64,000 nt of DNA from Gonapodya prolifera JEL478 (GCA_001574975.1 KQ965731.1:786710-850709); one strand, 5' to 3'. Shown: positions 10,524 to 22,881, counted from the stretch's first letter. Numbers and translations: made by a program. Notes: generated from the sequence alone by a model not told the origin.

Positions 10524-12288
10524 ATGCATCAGTGTCACCGTGCAATTCCGTCTTCCCTTCCCGCCCTTGCAAATCTTCCATTTCCTCGACTTTCGCGCTC
10601 GAATCCGCGATCCAATCGTCGGTCTCTTTCGTCACAGGTTTCCCCCAATAACCCCACGCAATCAAAGACACCCCTGCCTCAAAATGTAATTGGATCGACC
10701 GGATACTGGGACATGATGGGGAAGAAGGACCAGCAAAAGACACCCCCCGTGCCCATCGAGCGATACAGAACCCTCGACTACAAATCCGCTGCCAAAGAGG
10801 AATCTCCCCCTCATACCGCGCGAATGCTCGTCCGCGACTTCATTCACGACTCTCTGTACAATCCCTCCTACGGCTACTTCTCAAAAAAGGCGCTTATTTT
10901 CTCGCCGGAGGAGTCCTTCGCTTTCAACGAAATCCGACACGGCGCCGACTTCCAAGAAAAAGTCGCAGAGTACTACAAAGTACTGGAAAGCCACGACGGG
11001 AATCGATTGATCCCTTCGCAGATATGGCACACTCCGACAGAGTTGTTCAAAGTGCGTTGACACCAGCTTCGACCTGCGCTTCTCACTCTTGTCCGAACCA
11101 AAAAAGACATGACTCTTTCCATTACCAGCCGTGGTACGGCCGCGCCTTTGCTCGATACATGGTCGCCGAACACCTCCGAACCCGTCTGACAAGCGAAGAA
11201 CCGCTCATCATTTACGAGATCGGCGCCGGCAACGGTACATTCATGCTCAACGTGCTCGACTACATTAAAGAACACCACGAGGACGTGTACCAGCGCACGC
11301 AGTACACCATCATCGAGATCTCTGCCCAGCTGTCTCATCGACAGACCGAAGGGAACCGCCTCCGAGACGCCCGGCGCACACACCCAAATCTGCGAGTAGT
11401 GAACCAATCTATTTTCGATTGGAAGGATCTCGTCCCCGATCGGTGCTTCTTCGTCGCCATGGAAGTTATCGTGCGTACCCACCATTGCATTCCCATGTGA
11501 GGCTGCCCCCGCACACACCCATTCCATCCAATCTCTCCCCACTCTCCAGGACAACTTCGCCCACGACCTCGTCCGCTACTCCCTCCCGGACCCCTCCCAC
11601 ATCTACCAAGGCCTCGTCCTCGTCAATGAAAACGGGGAGTATTCCGAGGCCTACGCTCCCTTCCCCGACGGCTTGCTGTCCCGCTACCTCGACCTCCGCC
11701 AGCACTCCCGATCGCGCCCTACCGTCGTACCTCCCCCCTGGCGCGCCCGGCTGCGCAACGCACTCCCCTTTGCGCCCAACATGACCGACCCTGAGTGGTG
11801 CCCGACCATGCTGCTCAAACTGTTCGAGAAGCTGCGCGATAAGTTCCCGCGGCATAGACTGGTCTTGTCGGATTTCTCCAGCCTGCCCGACACGGTTCCA
11901 GGGTTGAACGGGCCCGTGGTACAGACGAGGTACGCAGGGACAATGGTGCCTTGGTGAGTCGTCCGTGCGTGGGCTTTTGTCCAGTCACGTAATCCCACTG
12001 ACGTCACACTCTCCCACCGCCTCGCACCTCGCACGCACTCCAATCAGCTCCACCTACCTCGTCCAACCGGGGTGGTTTGACATCTTCTTCCCCACGGATT
12101 TCGAAGTCATGCGGGACATGTACCTCTCCGTATGCCGCCCCGGCGACAACGCGGCCGCCGAGGCGGCCCGAGTGGTGTCGCACGGGGACTTTTTGGGGCA
12201 ATGGGGGGAGCTGGAGCGAACGCGGACAAAGAGTGGGGAGAACCCCATGGTAGACTTTTACGAGAACGTGAAGGTATTCGTCACATAA
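10524..12288 (+). CDS. mitochondrial SAM-dependent methyltransferase, MidA/NDUFAF7 family (DUF185)
   Basis: NDUFAF7 relatives methylate an arginine of complex I subunit NDUFS2 during assembly in the mitochondrial matrix. The N-terminus from the first ATG is rich in Arg and Ser and poor in acidic residues (PFPRLSRSNPRSNRRSLSSQ), as in a mitochondrial presequence. The body carries TARMLVRDFIHDSLYNPSYG, PWYGRAFARYMVAEHL, the SAM-binding motif IIYEIGAGNGTFMLNVLDYI, and a C-terminal GWFDIFFPTDFEVMRDMY typical of fungal members. Three GT-AG introns, for example after TELFK and after VAMEVI, join these blocks in frame. Family call is firm; the exact substrate is inferred from animal NDUFAF7. Confidence 0.8.
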
Positions 12289-12481
12289 AATGTGATACAA
12301 CGTGACTTGATTTGCGTTCCAGCCTGTTCCAGCGTTGTGACATGGGAGGCTTTGCTGCAGGGGTGATCTGAAGAAGGCAGTTTGGGAGTTCATCCTCCTT
12401 GCCAGGCCCCAACTCCCGCCGTTCTGCATTCCCTCCAAATTCATTCTCCAAAGAGCCTCCCCCTGTCCGCGATCGATATTG
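12289..12481. other. short intergenic spacer upstream of the CNG channel
   Basis: About 190 bp between two plus-strand genes. No gene is seen. It probably holds the terminator of the methyltransferase and the promoter of the channel. Confidence 0.4.
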
Positions 12482-15400
12482 ATGCCTGATGGGAACCCGG
12501 GTCGGATGGAGGAGGGCCAGATCCCGACTGTCTTGGTTCAATCCCCCTCCGCCGACAACCCACCCCCCATAGACACTTCCTCATACCCGCTTCCTCCAGA
12601 CATTCCCTCGTACGAGGCCGAAATCGGCGGGGAGGTCGAACACCACTGGATTCCCCGATCGGTTCTGCGATGGATCGTATGGGCATGGGAGTGGATCACG
12701 GACATGTACGCCACGTGCGTCAGCGCCGTGCGATCAATGAAACCCCTGGACGACGCCGGGACGTTTGTGACCACGTTCGATCGGGTGTCGCTCGTGTTTC
12801 AGTTTGCCAACCTGATATTCATCCCGATGGCGTTGGCGTGGACGTGTGAGATGCTGTCGCCGCTGATACTGGCGCTCTTCTATTTGAGGTGTGGTTTTGA
12901 GTGGCCTTCGTTTTGTTTTCGTGCTTCGTGATGTATGTTTCTCTCTCTACCCCCATACTCGTTTTCGCACCAATCTGGAAGTGATGTCGTTGGACTCATG
13001 GACTGCTTCATTGATATGATGAGGTCCTATCGTGACGACTTTGGGCTCCTCGTCACGGACTTTGCACAAAGTGAGACACTGCTGGAAGGCGTAGGATGGG
13101 GAACATTCTCTGACATGCAACCGCCCCCACCCTTTCATCACAGTTCGCAACGAATACCTAATGAAACGTCGAGGGTGGTTGTCTATTGTGACGACCATTC
13201 CGTGGGATGCAATTCCTCTCATTCATGAAAGTGTCATCAATGACAGCGTCTGCCACCATATCGGGTGTGTGAACGAATCCGGTTTCGTTCTGCACCTCTC
13301 TCTGACCAACATCGTGTAGAGTCTTTGACGCGTATCGCCTGTGGGCCGTCCTCCGCCTGCTTCGCTTTGTACCCATGAGCAAACTCCTCAACTTTCTCAT
13401 CACCGTGAAACTCTCGATGCTTCATGTGAGTTGGCCTCGTCTGGATCGTATTCTTCCCATCGACTATAACATCTACCAACAGATGACAGTTTCAAGACTG
13501 GGGAAGAACGTTTTCCTCATCGTTGTGGTCTCACATATTAGCGCATGCGCGTTCTGGTTCCTTTCGTCCATGGATGACGATACGAAATCATGGATCCACT
13601 TGAATAAGCTTGGATACCACAGCGTCTATGATTCGATCAGTCCTGAAAATTTGACAGTGGCGACTCGATACCTCAGATCTTTGTTTGCAGCTCAAAAGGC
13701 TGTTTTCTTCGTGTTCCGTGATGTCGAAACAATTCCTGAACGGGTTTACTGTCTCATTGGTAGGGATTTTTTTCTTTGTTGACTGGACATCAAATACAAA
13801 CTGCGAATTTGATTTATATATCTCGTTTCCAGAAACGCTCTTAGCTGCGGTTTGTTTTGCAAATGGCGCTTTATGTGACGTTTTCCTGATCAATTTCGAC
13901 TCTTAGATAATCTATGGAAGTCTTTTCGGCTCACTAGCTTCAATCATCCGGTTCGTGACTAACTGACTAGTCGTTATCGATGGCCTGTCCTCAAATCAAG
14001 GTTTCAGGTACATGGATTCTTCCGAGGAAGAACAAGAGCTTGCAGAACACCACAAGCGGCGAATCAAACAGCTTCAGAAGTACATGCAGCAAAAGCGTAC
14101 GTTCTGTATTTCGATCTGGTTCCAAAAGGTTAATCTGATATTACTTGCCAAAACCTCAGTATTGCCATCCGAAATTCAAAAACGAATTCTGGACCATGAA
14201 CGGTTCAGATATGTCCGAACACAGGGAATCGATGAGGCAAACATGTTCAGGGTGCGCAGAACGTGCAAACTCATCTTGTCATTGCTTATGGACGAATAAA
14301 AATTCTAGGAACTGCCGCGCGTACTTCAAGTTGACATTTATACCCACTTCTATTTGAAGCTAGTGCAAAGTCTTCCCCTCTTCAAAGACCTCGACTTGTC
14401 GTTTCAACAATCTGTGGTTCTGGCGTTACGTCCACTGACAGTTCTTCCAGGCTGGTGCGTCTTTCGAGAAGGAGATGATGCAAGCGAGATGTACTTCATC
14501 AAGAGCGGCGCGGTGGAGGTGTTCAAAGACACAAAAGTATTCGTTACCCTTGGCGAGGGAAAGTTCTTTGGTGAGATGCGATCAGGAAACTAAAGCAACC
14601 GCATTTCTTCTAATGCAATGCAAATTTTTTGCGTGAAGGTGAAATTGCTCTGATGGAGAACATCAAGAGAACGGTACGTCGTTTTAATGGATGCTCCATT
14701 TCTCGGTGTGCAACGTTTCTATCATTGGCAGGCCTCGATTCGCGCCATCGCACAAACAGAGCTGGCAGTACTAACTCGTGAAGATTTCGATGCTATTCTC
14801 GCGAGTCGCCCTTCTATTCGAGAGCAAATAGTGAAATATGTGGAGGAAAAGAAGGAGCAGGACAAGAAACGGCGAGCGGAACTCGGTACGAAGGTGTTTT
14901 ACTCGCAAAATGTTAAACTTGTCTCTAAATCCTGCATTTCAAACAGAGCGCGAGACTGAGGAAAAGAGAAAACGGGAGCAAGAGGAAGAGGAGCGCAAAA
15001 TGGCACAGGCGAAGGCCTTCAAGTCCAAGAATGTTATTTCCTCCAGAGTCATTATGTCCAAAGCCAGCATAGCTTCTCGCTCCAGGCTTCATTTGGAGTC
15101 AGCAATGTGAGTAATCGCAAATCACGCAATTTGAAGACAAAGTCTTACAAATTGAAAACAGGCTTCCTCCAGGTTCAAGCACCCTTGCTGGTGCTCACTT
15201 GCCGAAGATGTCCGGGGTCACAAATGGCTCTTCAGTGCCATCATCTCCTCATTCAGGGCAGAATCCTAGCGACGTCGTCGGCGGTGGCCCCAAATTCTTG
15301 GGAAAGCTAGGTCGGGTAGCGTCTTACTTTCGAGAGGGCAATGTTCTTCTATCGAGTCGTTCCAGGAGTAATCTGCGCAATGGATCAAGTGATTCCATGT

Positions 15401-16863
15401 CGGCTGGTCGCGGTGAAGATCGTCCGGGTCGCGATAATGTGAAGTCCAAGAAAAGTCACGGGGAACACTCAACAACTGATCCAAACGCTCCGCATGGTGG
15501 AATTCGGGCTTCTGCTAGCGGTCCCGACATTCCAATAGTGAGATCTGCGGAAGTTGAACCACCAAGACCGTTATCTCCATCTGAAGTGGGGACACGACGA
15601 GAATCGAAAACGGGCGCTGGAAGCCCTCTCGCAGGACAATCTCCTCACACTGGACACAAGACTCAAACTATGAAAGCTGGTACCCGGTCTTCTCTTTCCC
15701 GACAAGTGCCGTTGAAAGGGAGCACCAATGACTTGAGTGCGACTCCTACACAAGACCGCGAATCTATAAAAGGAAATCAAGGTTCTCGAGGGAAACCACA
15801 GCTGTCTCGCGGGAACGAAATCGACCGAGACAACCACCAAGAACCAAAGTCACGAAAGGACAGAGAATCAAGTGGCAGGGGAGGGAGCAACGACAATGTA
15901 CATTCCAACAACTTTCAAAGTGGATCCGATAGAGCACAAGCACAGAAAACTGTTGTCACGATCGATGCGCCGTTGCAAACTCTTTCCCCGGTTATTTCCT
16001 CCCAGTCATTGACGAACAACCCCACTCCCGCATCGTCATTACGTGGTGGTAATGGAGATAATGCTATCGGGAGTGCAAACGTTGGTCGTCATCGTTCGCG
16101 TTCGGACGTCGGGTCCCGTGTTCCAATGCAGGCGTCAGCAGATACGAGCACTCCTTCCCGAGAACGGCGGCAGACAGATAGAGAGTCTTCTATACAGGAT
16201 ACGAAGCCTGACACGGATTACACGCGTTCTGCACTCCGACCTGCTTTGCGCGCCGCTTCAGAAATACCTCGATTAAGCACATCAGGCAGTCCAGTTTCTC
16301 CCAGTGTAACAGCAACTCCACTTCAGGCGTCAAGAAGCATGCCTGCTGGTTCTACAGATGGACAACTGTCAGCCAAGAGTGCGGAGCAACAAGAAATGTC
16401 TCAAGCAGAAGTCGAAAGTTCCACGTCAGAGAGGAAGCCGCGTCGGTCCAAATCGCCATCCTCGCAGAATTCATCAGGCCCAGAGCGAGAACCTGACGCT
16501 TCTAGACCACTCCCTGACCGCTCTTCTGGACACAACTCGATTGGTCGTGTTGGTAATCCCTCTCCAGCTCCCGAGTCCCTCCCAACCCAACTCCCTTACC
16601 AGCACCAGCCCTTATCCCATCAACCTTCTAACACTGTAACGACTCTTCCTCGTCCAGTGTTGCCTTATAGATCAGCGATGACTGGAATGCCATACCCACC
16701 AGTCTTGCCTGGGATGGGTTCACCGATATCACAGTTTACTACCTCTGCAGGTCTCCCGTTTCCTTACGTACGCGGCGGAAGAACGTTACCTAGTGCATCG
16801 GATTCCGGATCTCAGTCTCAATCGTCGTCAAACCCATCCTCTCGGACACATTATCGTGAATAG
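12482..16863 (+). CDS. cyclic-nucleotide-gated (CNG/HCN-type) ion channel
   Basis: Plasma-membrane channel with voltage-sensor fold, pore and C-terminal cyclic-nucleotide-binding domain. Seen in order: a proline-rich N-terminus; S1-S3 region (FQFANLIFIPMALAWTCEML, then IRNEYLMKRRGWLSIVTTIP); an S4-like helix RLWAVLRLLRFVPMSKLL; S5 NVFLIVVVSHISACAFWFL; a pore region RSLFAAQKAVFFVFRDVE; S6 IIYGSLFGSLASIIR; C-linker QLQKYMQQKLLPSEIQKRIL; the CNBD with the phosphate-binding cassette FGEIALMENIKRTASIRA; a charged coiled coil (EEKKEQDKKRRAELE); then some 550 residues of Ser/Pro-rich disordered tail encoded in one exon from about 15,160. The CNBD keeps the R-T pair that contacts the cyclic phosphate. 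The filter is not a normal GYG or GE. The exon edge after PERVYCLI is uncertain. Confidence 0.88.
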
Positions 16864-16911
16864 TAAATTTAAAGTTTTTACAGACATTATATATTGCAGG
16901 ATTTGTTCTTC

Positions 16912-19828
16912 TTAATCTGAAACTTGCATGGTCGGTTGATCCCATCCATCATTCCACTCTTTCCTCGACTTGGGTCCGGAGAAAAGTTTACGCTTTTTAG
17001 GGGCCTGTTCAGCATTCTCCTTCGGTTTTAGATTCAAACCCCATTTCCCGTTAGCCATTTTCGTCCAGACAACCTCCATCTTGCTCATCCGTTCATCAAC
17101 CTCTCCGTCGGAAAGTGCATCCACATCTATGGGTTCTGATAGTCGACCATTACCACCCGCCCATGATTGTCCCAAATTTGCATTCCGTTTAGTCTTCTTC
17201 CCGACGGTTCTCTCGCCAATTTCGTAATCTGCGTCGCCTGCAATTGGCGGAAGCTCCAAAGTAACTGCGGTACGCCCGCTGAGAACAGCGGTCCCTGTGA
17301 CATGTCGGCCAACAATTTCCAACAAATCTAGCTGCACAACGCTCGATATACGATCTATAGCTGCGAATGAAAGTCCGTATCCATCAAGGACGTTATTGAG
17401 TCGTCGCGTTGCCGCGGGGGTGGGAGTGGGGTAATTGAAGATTCCAGTAAACATTGTAGCCGGATTGGCGTTGGCGTCCTTGTGAGGGGGAAGTACAGAC
17501 GTATCCATCTGTTGGGAAGTGGTACTTTCCATTAGGTCTCCACCGGAGACTTCCCCTCTGGCATCTGCAATGGATTTTCCGTTGCTCATTGAAGAAGCAT
17601 TTGTTACAGGTTCTCCCCCATCCTGTACCATCGGCATGGGTCCTTGATGATCAATTTCCATGGTAGAATCGATTTGCGATGGAATGGTTAAATTGTTGGA
17701 ATCGCTTTGCGCTTGCCGATCGCCGGTATTTTCATTACTAGACGGTTTCGAAGCGGCATTTGAATCATTAGTTCCTTGCGAAACAAAGGATTCATCGTCC
17801 AACGCAACGTCAACAACACGCATGAGACACAAAAGTGTATCACGGAACATTTTCGCGAGCTGTCTATAAGCATTTGCACGTGAAGTGAGGTGTCCAATGC
17901 GCTACAAGATGTGAATATGGTTTTGAACGAATAACTACCACACAGAATGTGCTGCAAACGACACTTTGACTCACTGCTAGTAACTTCGGGTCATGCCCTT
18001 TGTCATGCGTGCTTTCGCCAGCGCCCTTGTTTGCAGTTTTTTGCAGTTGCGCGTTTTTCTGTTGCTGCTGCTGCTGCTGCAATTTTTGTTGTTGTTTCTG
18101 CTGCTGCTTTTGTTCCTTCTTCTTTTGCTCCTTTTGTTGTTGAGCAATCTGCTGCGGTGTCAATTGTCCACTTTGCATTTGCTGCAGCAGTTGTTGTTGC
18201 TTCAGTAGCTTTTTGGCTTTTCGGCTCAGAGCAGGCACAGGTTGTCCATTTGCTGTCGTTCCCGCGCTAACCAAGTTGCCCACGTTCACAGCATTCCCGG
18301 TTGTGACGTTCGCCACGAGTGATGCATTCCCCGCGCCTGCTGCGTTCCCCACGCTGCCTCCATTTGCTGAATTAGTTGAGTTCGCTGTATTGCCTTTATT
18401 TACCGTTGCTGTTGTTGCCGCCGATGCCACCACTTCCTTGGGCTGGAGTGCCGCCGGGCCGCGGACGACATTAGCCTTATCCTTCTTGGGCTTCGTTGCG
18501 CCACCATATACGCTTGTGACTCCTTTTCCAGTTGATATTTCGACCGAATAAGGGTCGGCACCAGGTCGTACATTGATCACCCGAGGTCGCTTCGGCTGGT
18601 TGGGCAAAATCTCCCCTTCTTCTGCGGAATCCGTTCCAGACCCTTGATCGGCGTTTTGCGTCGCAATCATGGCGAACTGTGCCAGACCAACATCCCTTAT
18701 CGATTTGCCCGTTTTAGACCGTTTTCTACTCGGTGCATCAATGTCTGAAGAGTCTGATGTGGGACCAGTAGTGCGAAGAGCTTTAACGCGATCGGGAACT
18801 ACAGAAGGAAGTGCATGCACCGTTTCAGTGACAGTCGCGAAGAGGAGAGAACAACACTACATCATGACTTCACCTTGAGACTTGGGGTTCAAAATTGGCC
18901 TAGAATCACCGTCAACATCAATCGGACCAGTTTGTTCGAGCTCCATCATTGTAGGTCCGTCCCCATATTTTCGCTTGTTCGTTCGAACAGCAGGAGTTCC
19001 AGCGCCAAGATTCGGGCGTTCTGATCCTTCCGTGAACATTTGGTTCGCCTCAGACTTACCGGACGAGAGTCCTCGATCGTCGCGCAGCCCCTTATTTGCC
19101 GTACCACTATCACTCGTTGCATTTGGGACTGCACGTTCGCCATTTAGACCTCCCTCGGAAACCCTGCCTCGAACGTTGCTTTCCACCGGAGAATGCAACC
19201 TCGAAGAGGCCACAAAGCTACCAGGAGTCGACATTGCGTTCGTGGCGGTTGAGGTAACAGGTGCTAAACTTTGAGGACGTTCCACCCTTGGCGTCGGTTG
19301 CGCTGCAGCGATGATCTCGGGGTTCGGGCCGGAAGTGGGCTTACCTTGTGATACGCGGATCTTACCTGCCTCTTCAGCCGTTCGATGTCTCTCCAATGAG
19401 TTGGAAGGTGGCAAACCTGGCAAGCCATTGGCACTTGGCATTGGAGGAGAGCCTTTGCCATGTTTATCCCCGCCTTTCTGACCTTGACCGCTGTACTGAT
19501 AATAGCCATTATAGTGTCCAGCATTCTGATATGCGTAATAGCTCCCGTAGTCTCCACTCCATTGCGGGTACTGAAAATAGAAAGGTGCCGGTGTCGACCC
19601 GTTGGGGTAATAGCCAGGGTAGGGGTTGGAATAAGAAGAATAATTGCGGTAATCGTACGATCCGTATCCCTGCTGGGGATGTACAGCGGCCGTGGTTCTC
19701 TGGTCGGTTTGGGCGTTGTTACCGCTAGCAACTGTTGCGCTCGTGTCGCTCCGCGCCACGCCGGGTGGCAAGGGTTCAGCGGGAACGGAAAACGTGAACG
19801 CCTGCGTCGACGGAGGAGGGTTGGTCAT
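16912..19828 (-). CDS. unrecognised low-complexity Q/Y-rich protein
   Basis: I do not recognise this gene. Three large exons join in frame. The N-terminal exon has a Tyr/Gly/Ser-rich tract (YGSYDYRNYSSYSNPYPGYY) like prion-like domains of RNA-binding proteins. The middle exon has basic clusters (SRKRSKTGKS), an acidic patch (SAEEGEILPNQPKRPR), Ala/Asn/Gly-rich repeats and a polyglutamine segment encoded at about 18,050-18,200. The last exon starts from RIGHLTSRANAYRQLAKMFR and LLCLMRVVDVALDD, a plausible folded helix pair, and ends with a KKRKLFSGPKSRKEW basic motif. I infer a nuclear, transcription- or RNA-linked protein; that rests on composition only. It converges on the channel gene with 48 bp between stops. 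Confidence 0.6.
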
Positions 19829-20245
19829 GGCTCTTGCTTATTTGCGTTCGTGCTGAGCCAGGCGGAGAAGAGTGCAGTCGACTTGCGGACCAAAGCATCC
19901 AATCAAATGCAACTTAATTGCAATGCTCTTCTCCTTGGTCTGAACAATCGTGATACAGTTGAAATTCCTTCTGACGTTGACTTCTGCGTCTCAAATAGAA
20001 GCATTGCATTATATGGATACATGTACAGGCTTCATGAAATCATATGTGGCAATTAAATTTAGCATGCGTTTTGGGAACATAAAAAAAGTGGAAATATTAC
20101 CGGCTAAATTGTTTGTGACGGGGGGATTTTTCTGCACACGGACAGAACCTCATTCGAGACAGGATGGGCGGTAACTGGTCCGTTCCTCGTCCCCTCTTGT
20201 ACGAACATCCTCTCGTGTCCTAAATTGTACACTTTGCGCTGTCTG
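19829..20245. other. divergent intergenic region between Q/Y-rich gene and QCR8
   Basis: About 417 bp without a supported gene. It serves as upstream DNA for a minus-strand gene and for QCR8. An ATG at 20,164 followed by GTAACT looks like an upstream exon but does not splice into the QCR8 frame. Confidence 0.4.
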
Positions 20246-20734
20246 ATGCTGTGTAGGGGTCACCTCAACAACCTGCCCCACATGGGCATCAAGTCATATG
20301 CAATCTCGCCCTTCCGCCAACGACCATTCGCTGGCCTCTTCTCAAAGTCCATCTACAACACCTACCGCCGATTTGTCGCCCAGGTCCCCTACATCGGCCC
20401 CGCTCTTTTGCTGTACTTTGCTGTTCACAGCTACGGAACGAAGGAGTACGAGAGGTCCATTCGGTAAGTCAGAAGACGAAGTCTTCCAAAGATTCGTGTA
20501 CCTTGGGGAAGGCGGGTACCGCCATTACGCCCAGATAATTCCGCGGGAACGCAACCCGCACTCACGCGAACGGTGGACACAGGAGTGAAAATAATTCAGA
20601 TACTTGTGCCTATGTGACTGCAATGGAATATGCTGGGAGCGAAAGGATATCTTTTCCCATCTGCCATCTCGAATTCGTTCAAGCCTGCCTAACAATGTTC
20701 ACGTTTTACCCCTTTCAGTGCTGGCGAGGAGTAA
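20246..20734 (+). CDS. QCR8: cytochrome b-c1 complex subunit 8
   Basis: Small inner-membrane subunit of respiratory complex III, 77 aa (yeast 94). Visible family features: HMGIKSYAISPFRQRPFAG, then YNTYRRFVAQVPYIGPAL running into the single membrane helix LLLYFAVHSYG, and the tail KEYERSIRAGEE. The final four codons and stop lie on a tiny 16-nt exon (20,719-20,734) after an intron at 20,464-20,718; this joins RSIR to AGEE, as the family end requires. The start is the in-frame ATG just before the HMG block. The next gene, SelD, begins 121 bp downstream on the same strand. Confidence 0.9.
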
Positions 20735-20855
20735 AATATCTGCTCTTCCGTAGTAATATCTGAAAGTGTAGATAATGGAATCCTCCTTGGTGGAAGAATA
20801 TGTATGACAAATCATTTGAGTTCCCAAATAATTGCACCTGACCGTGACACTCTCT

Positions 20856-22634
20856 ATGCCCAGGCTCCACAAGGTGAGTATCAGATGCCCACATATCTTT
20901 GCTTCGCTCTTATTGACCGTATCCTATTGCCATTTTCTGGTCCATGAAGACGCGTGGGGGGCCATTCAATCCAACCGATGTCGGCCTGTCACCAAACTTC
21001 CGCCTTGTGGATTGGGCGGAGTTGAAAGGATGAGGTGAAGGCTCAAGCTATGCCACATGCCTTGAGAACATTGTCTTCATCGACAGTTTTACTTGTGAAC
21101 AAGGTTGCAAGGTCCCCCAAGATGATCTCTACGCACTCTTAGAAGGCATCAATGACGATACTACCTCCGATTCCGCTCCGCTCCGCTCCGACTCCGCAAT
21201 TTCCAAGACTCATTCCTCCGCCGACATTGAATCTCTAGCAATCGATACCAGAGATGTTGCAACGCTACTCATGGATTCTTCAATTACAGATACGAAGATT
21301 AAAGGAGTTAAGCTTGTCCAGACCACCGACTTCTTCTATCCTAATGTTGATGACCCATATTGGCAAGTGAGTAGCGAGGGGGCGTTTTGTCATGTCATCC
21401 AATAGTTGCTCAAGAGGGCGGAGCAACAGTGTCTGTTTTGCACACGGACTTCATTCATGCCTTCGAAGACTTTGAATCAAGCCGGGAGTCCTGCTCTGAA
21501 CACCTTGTTTCGGTTTTAAGGGCCGCATATCCGCTGCAAACGTCTTATCCGATCTCTACGCAATGGGTGTTCCTGACGTGGACAACGTTCTGATGCTTCT
21601 TGGCATCTGTCGAGACCCCAGAATGCTCCGTTCAGACCGTGATGCTGCCGCAAGGCTCATGATGGAGGGCTTCCGTGACACGTGTGCCCAAGCTGGTACA
21701 TGCGTCAAGGGCGGACAAACCGTCATGTCACCGTGTAAGTGTTGTCACTCTTAGTCTTATTTGTGTTTAGTTTTTGACTGGCCCCATAGGGTTCATCTTA
21801 GGGGGCGTAGCTACGACCGTGCAATCTTCAGTTGCTATAATTTACCCCACAGCTTCACGCCCTGGTGATGTTCTCGTTCTCACAAAGCCCCTTGGTACCC
21901 AAGTTGCTTCGAATGTGCATGTATGGCTGAAGGGTCGAGAACAGAAGCCTGAGCGTTGGGATAGGGTCGCCAACATTATAACAGAAGAAGAGGCTGTCGC
22001 CGCATACGAGACACAGATTCTGACAATGTCCAGGCTCAACCGTACTGCCGCTAAGCTGGCGCGGAAATATGGTGCGTTGGGAGAGCATTTCGCTTTCTTT
22101 CTCTACAATGCTCGCTCACAAAGGTACATGAGAACAGGGGCCCACGGATGCACCGACGTCACCGGATTTGGTCTCTTGGGACATGCGCAGAACCTCGCCT
22201 CAAACCAAAAGCGACCCGTCGAATTCGTGATCCACACTATTCCCGTGATTAAAAAGATGGCTGACGTAAATGCAAGGGTCAACTACCGTTTGCTCGAAGG
22301 AAAAAGTGCAGAAACAAGCGGTGAGAATGTTAATTGGCGTTGTCTTTGTCGATTTCTGACTCTCCCATAAGGCGGCCTGCTTATTGCTCTTCCCCGGGAT
22401 CGTGCACATTTACTGGTGGACGAATTACAACGTCTCGACGGTTGGCCTGCGTGGATTGTCGGAGATGTCCAACCAACTTTCGACACCACGGCTCGAACAG
22501 CGCGCATTATTTCAGACCCAACGGTTGTAGAGGTCGATTACAGAAGCTACGATCATTGGAACGAGGACGGCAATGCAGAAGTGGTGGGGTGGGAGGAAGG
22601 ATGGGAGCGATTCGCTGACGAGAGAGACAACTAG
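20856..22634 (+). CDS. SEPHS2: selenophosphate synthetase, selenocysteine-containing (SPS2/SelD)
   Basis: Makes selenophosphate from selenide and ATP, the selenium donor for selenocysteine tRNA. Seven exons (20,856-20,873; 20,950-21,034; 21,104-21,366; 21,521-21,734; 21,790-22,071; 22,138-22,320; 22,372-22,634) give 436 codons with all phases agreeing, if the TGA at 21,031-21,033 is read as Sec at residue 34. That places U exactly in FRLVDWAELKG-U-GCKVPQ, the catalytic motif where animal SPS2 has U and bacterial SelD has C or U; the invariant Lys follows. Later family blocks: FFYPNVDDPYW, GRISAANVLSDLYAMGV, VKGGQTVMSPW, GCTDVTGFGLLGHAQNLA and GKSAETSGGLLIALPRD. An insertion-like stretch in the unspliced frame is removed by the intron 22,072-22,137. 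Gene symbol follows animal usage. Confidence 0.95.
21031..21033 (+). other. UGA selenocysteine codon (Sec34 of SelD)
   Basis: In-frame TGA at the catalytic position, flanked by ELKG before and GCKVPQ after. The following G (21,034) is the last base of exon 2, so the codon lies one base from a splice junction. The only usable nearby GT donor is the one after it, so splicing does not remove the UGA. Confidence 0.93.
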
Positions 22635-22881
22635 TTGTCACCACGCAAGACGCAGTCACCAAACTCTTCAGACCCTGTCACCTATGGCCAATGCTTAGAG
22701 CGTAGCCATCATCAAATCCCCTCGCAATTTTGCCTGTCCCAGCAACTCTGTCTCCCTTCATCACACTTACCCTAAAACCATTCCCCTACCTACCTCCAAT
22801 GCCTTCAAGAATGCCTGCTCTCATCTTGGTGAGGACCGCACAATCGCCTTTGTACCGAGTTGTTATCGGAAGGTTTTGCCT

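Noticed and set aside
20164-20170. Upstream QCR8 exon ATGGGCG before GTAACT
   Set aside because: Splicing to the only nearby acceptor (GTGTAG at 20,256) puts QCR8 out of frame.
21170-21205. CTCCG tandem repeat in SelD exon 3
   Set aside because: Only a few imperfect units inside coding DNA; not a separate feature.
22072-22137. 24-residue insertion in SelD
   Set aside because: The open read-through is an intron; splicing GTGCGT...GAACAG gives the conserved KYGAHGCTDVTGFG.
22833-22875. Alternative SECIS core starting GTGAGG with CGGAAGG
   Set aside because: Pairing is weak and the quartet is out of register; the hairpin at 22,882-22,991 is far better.
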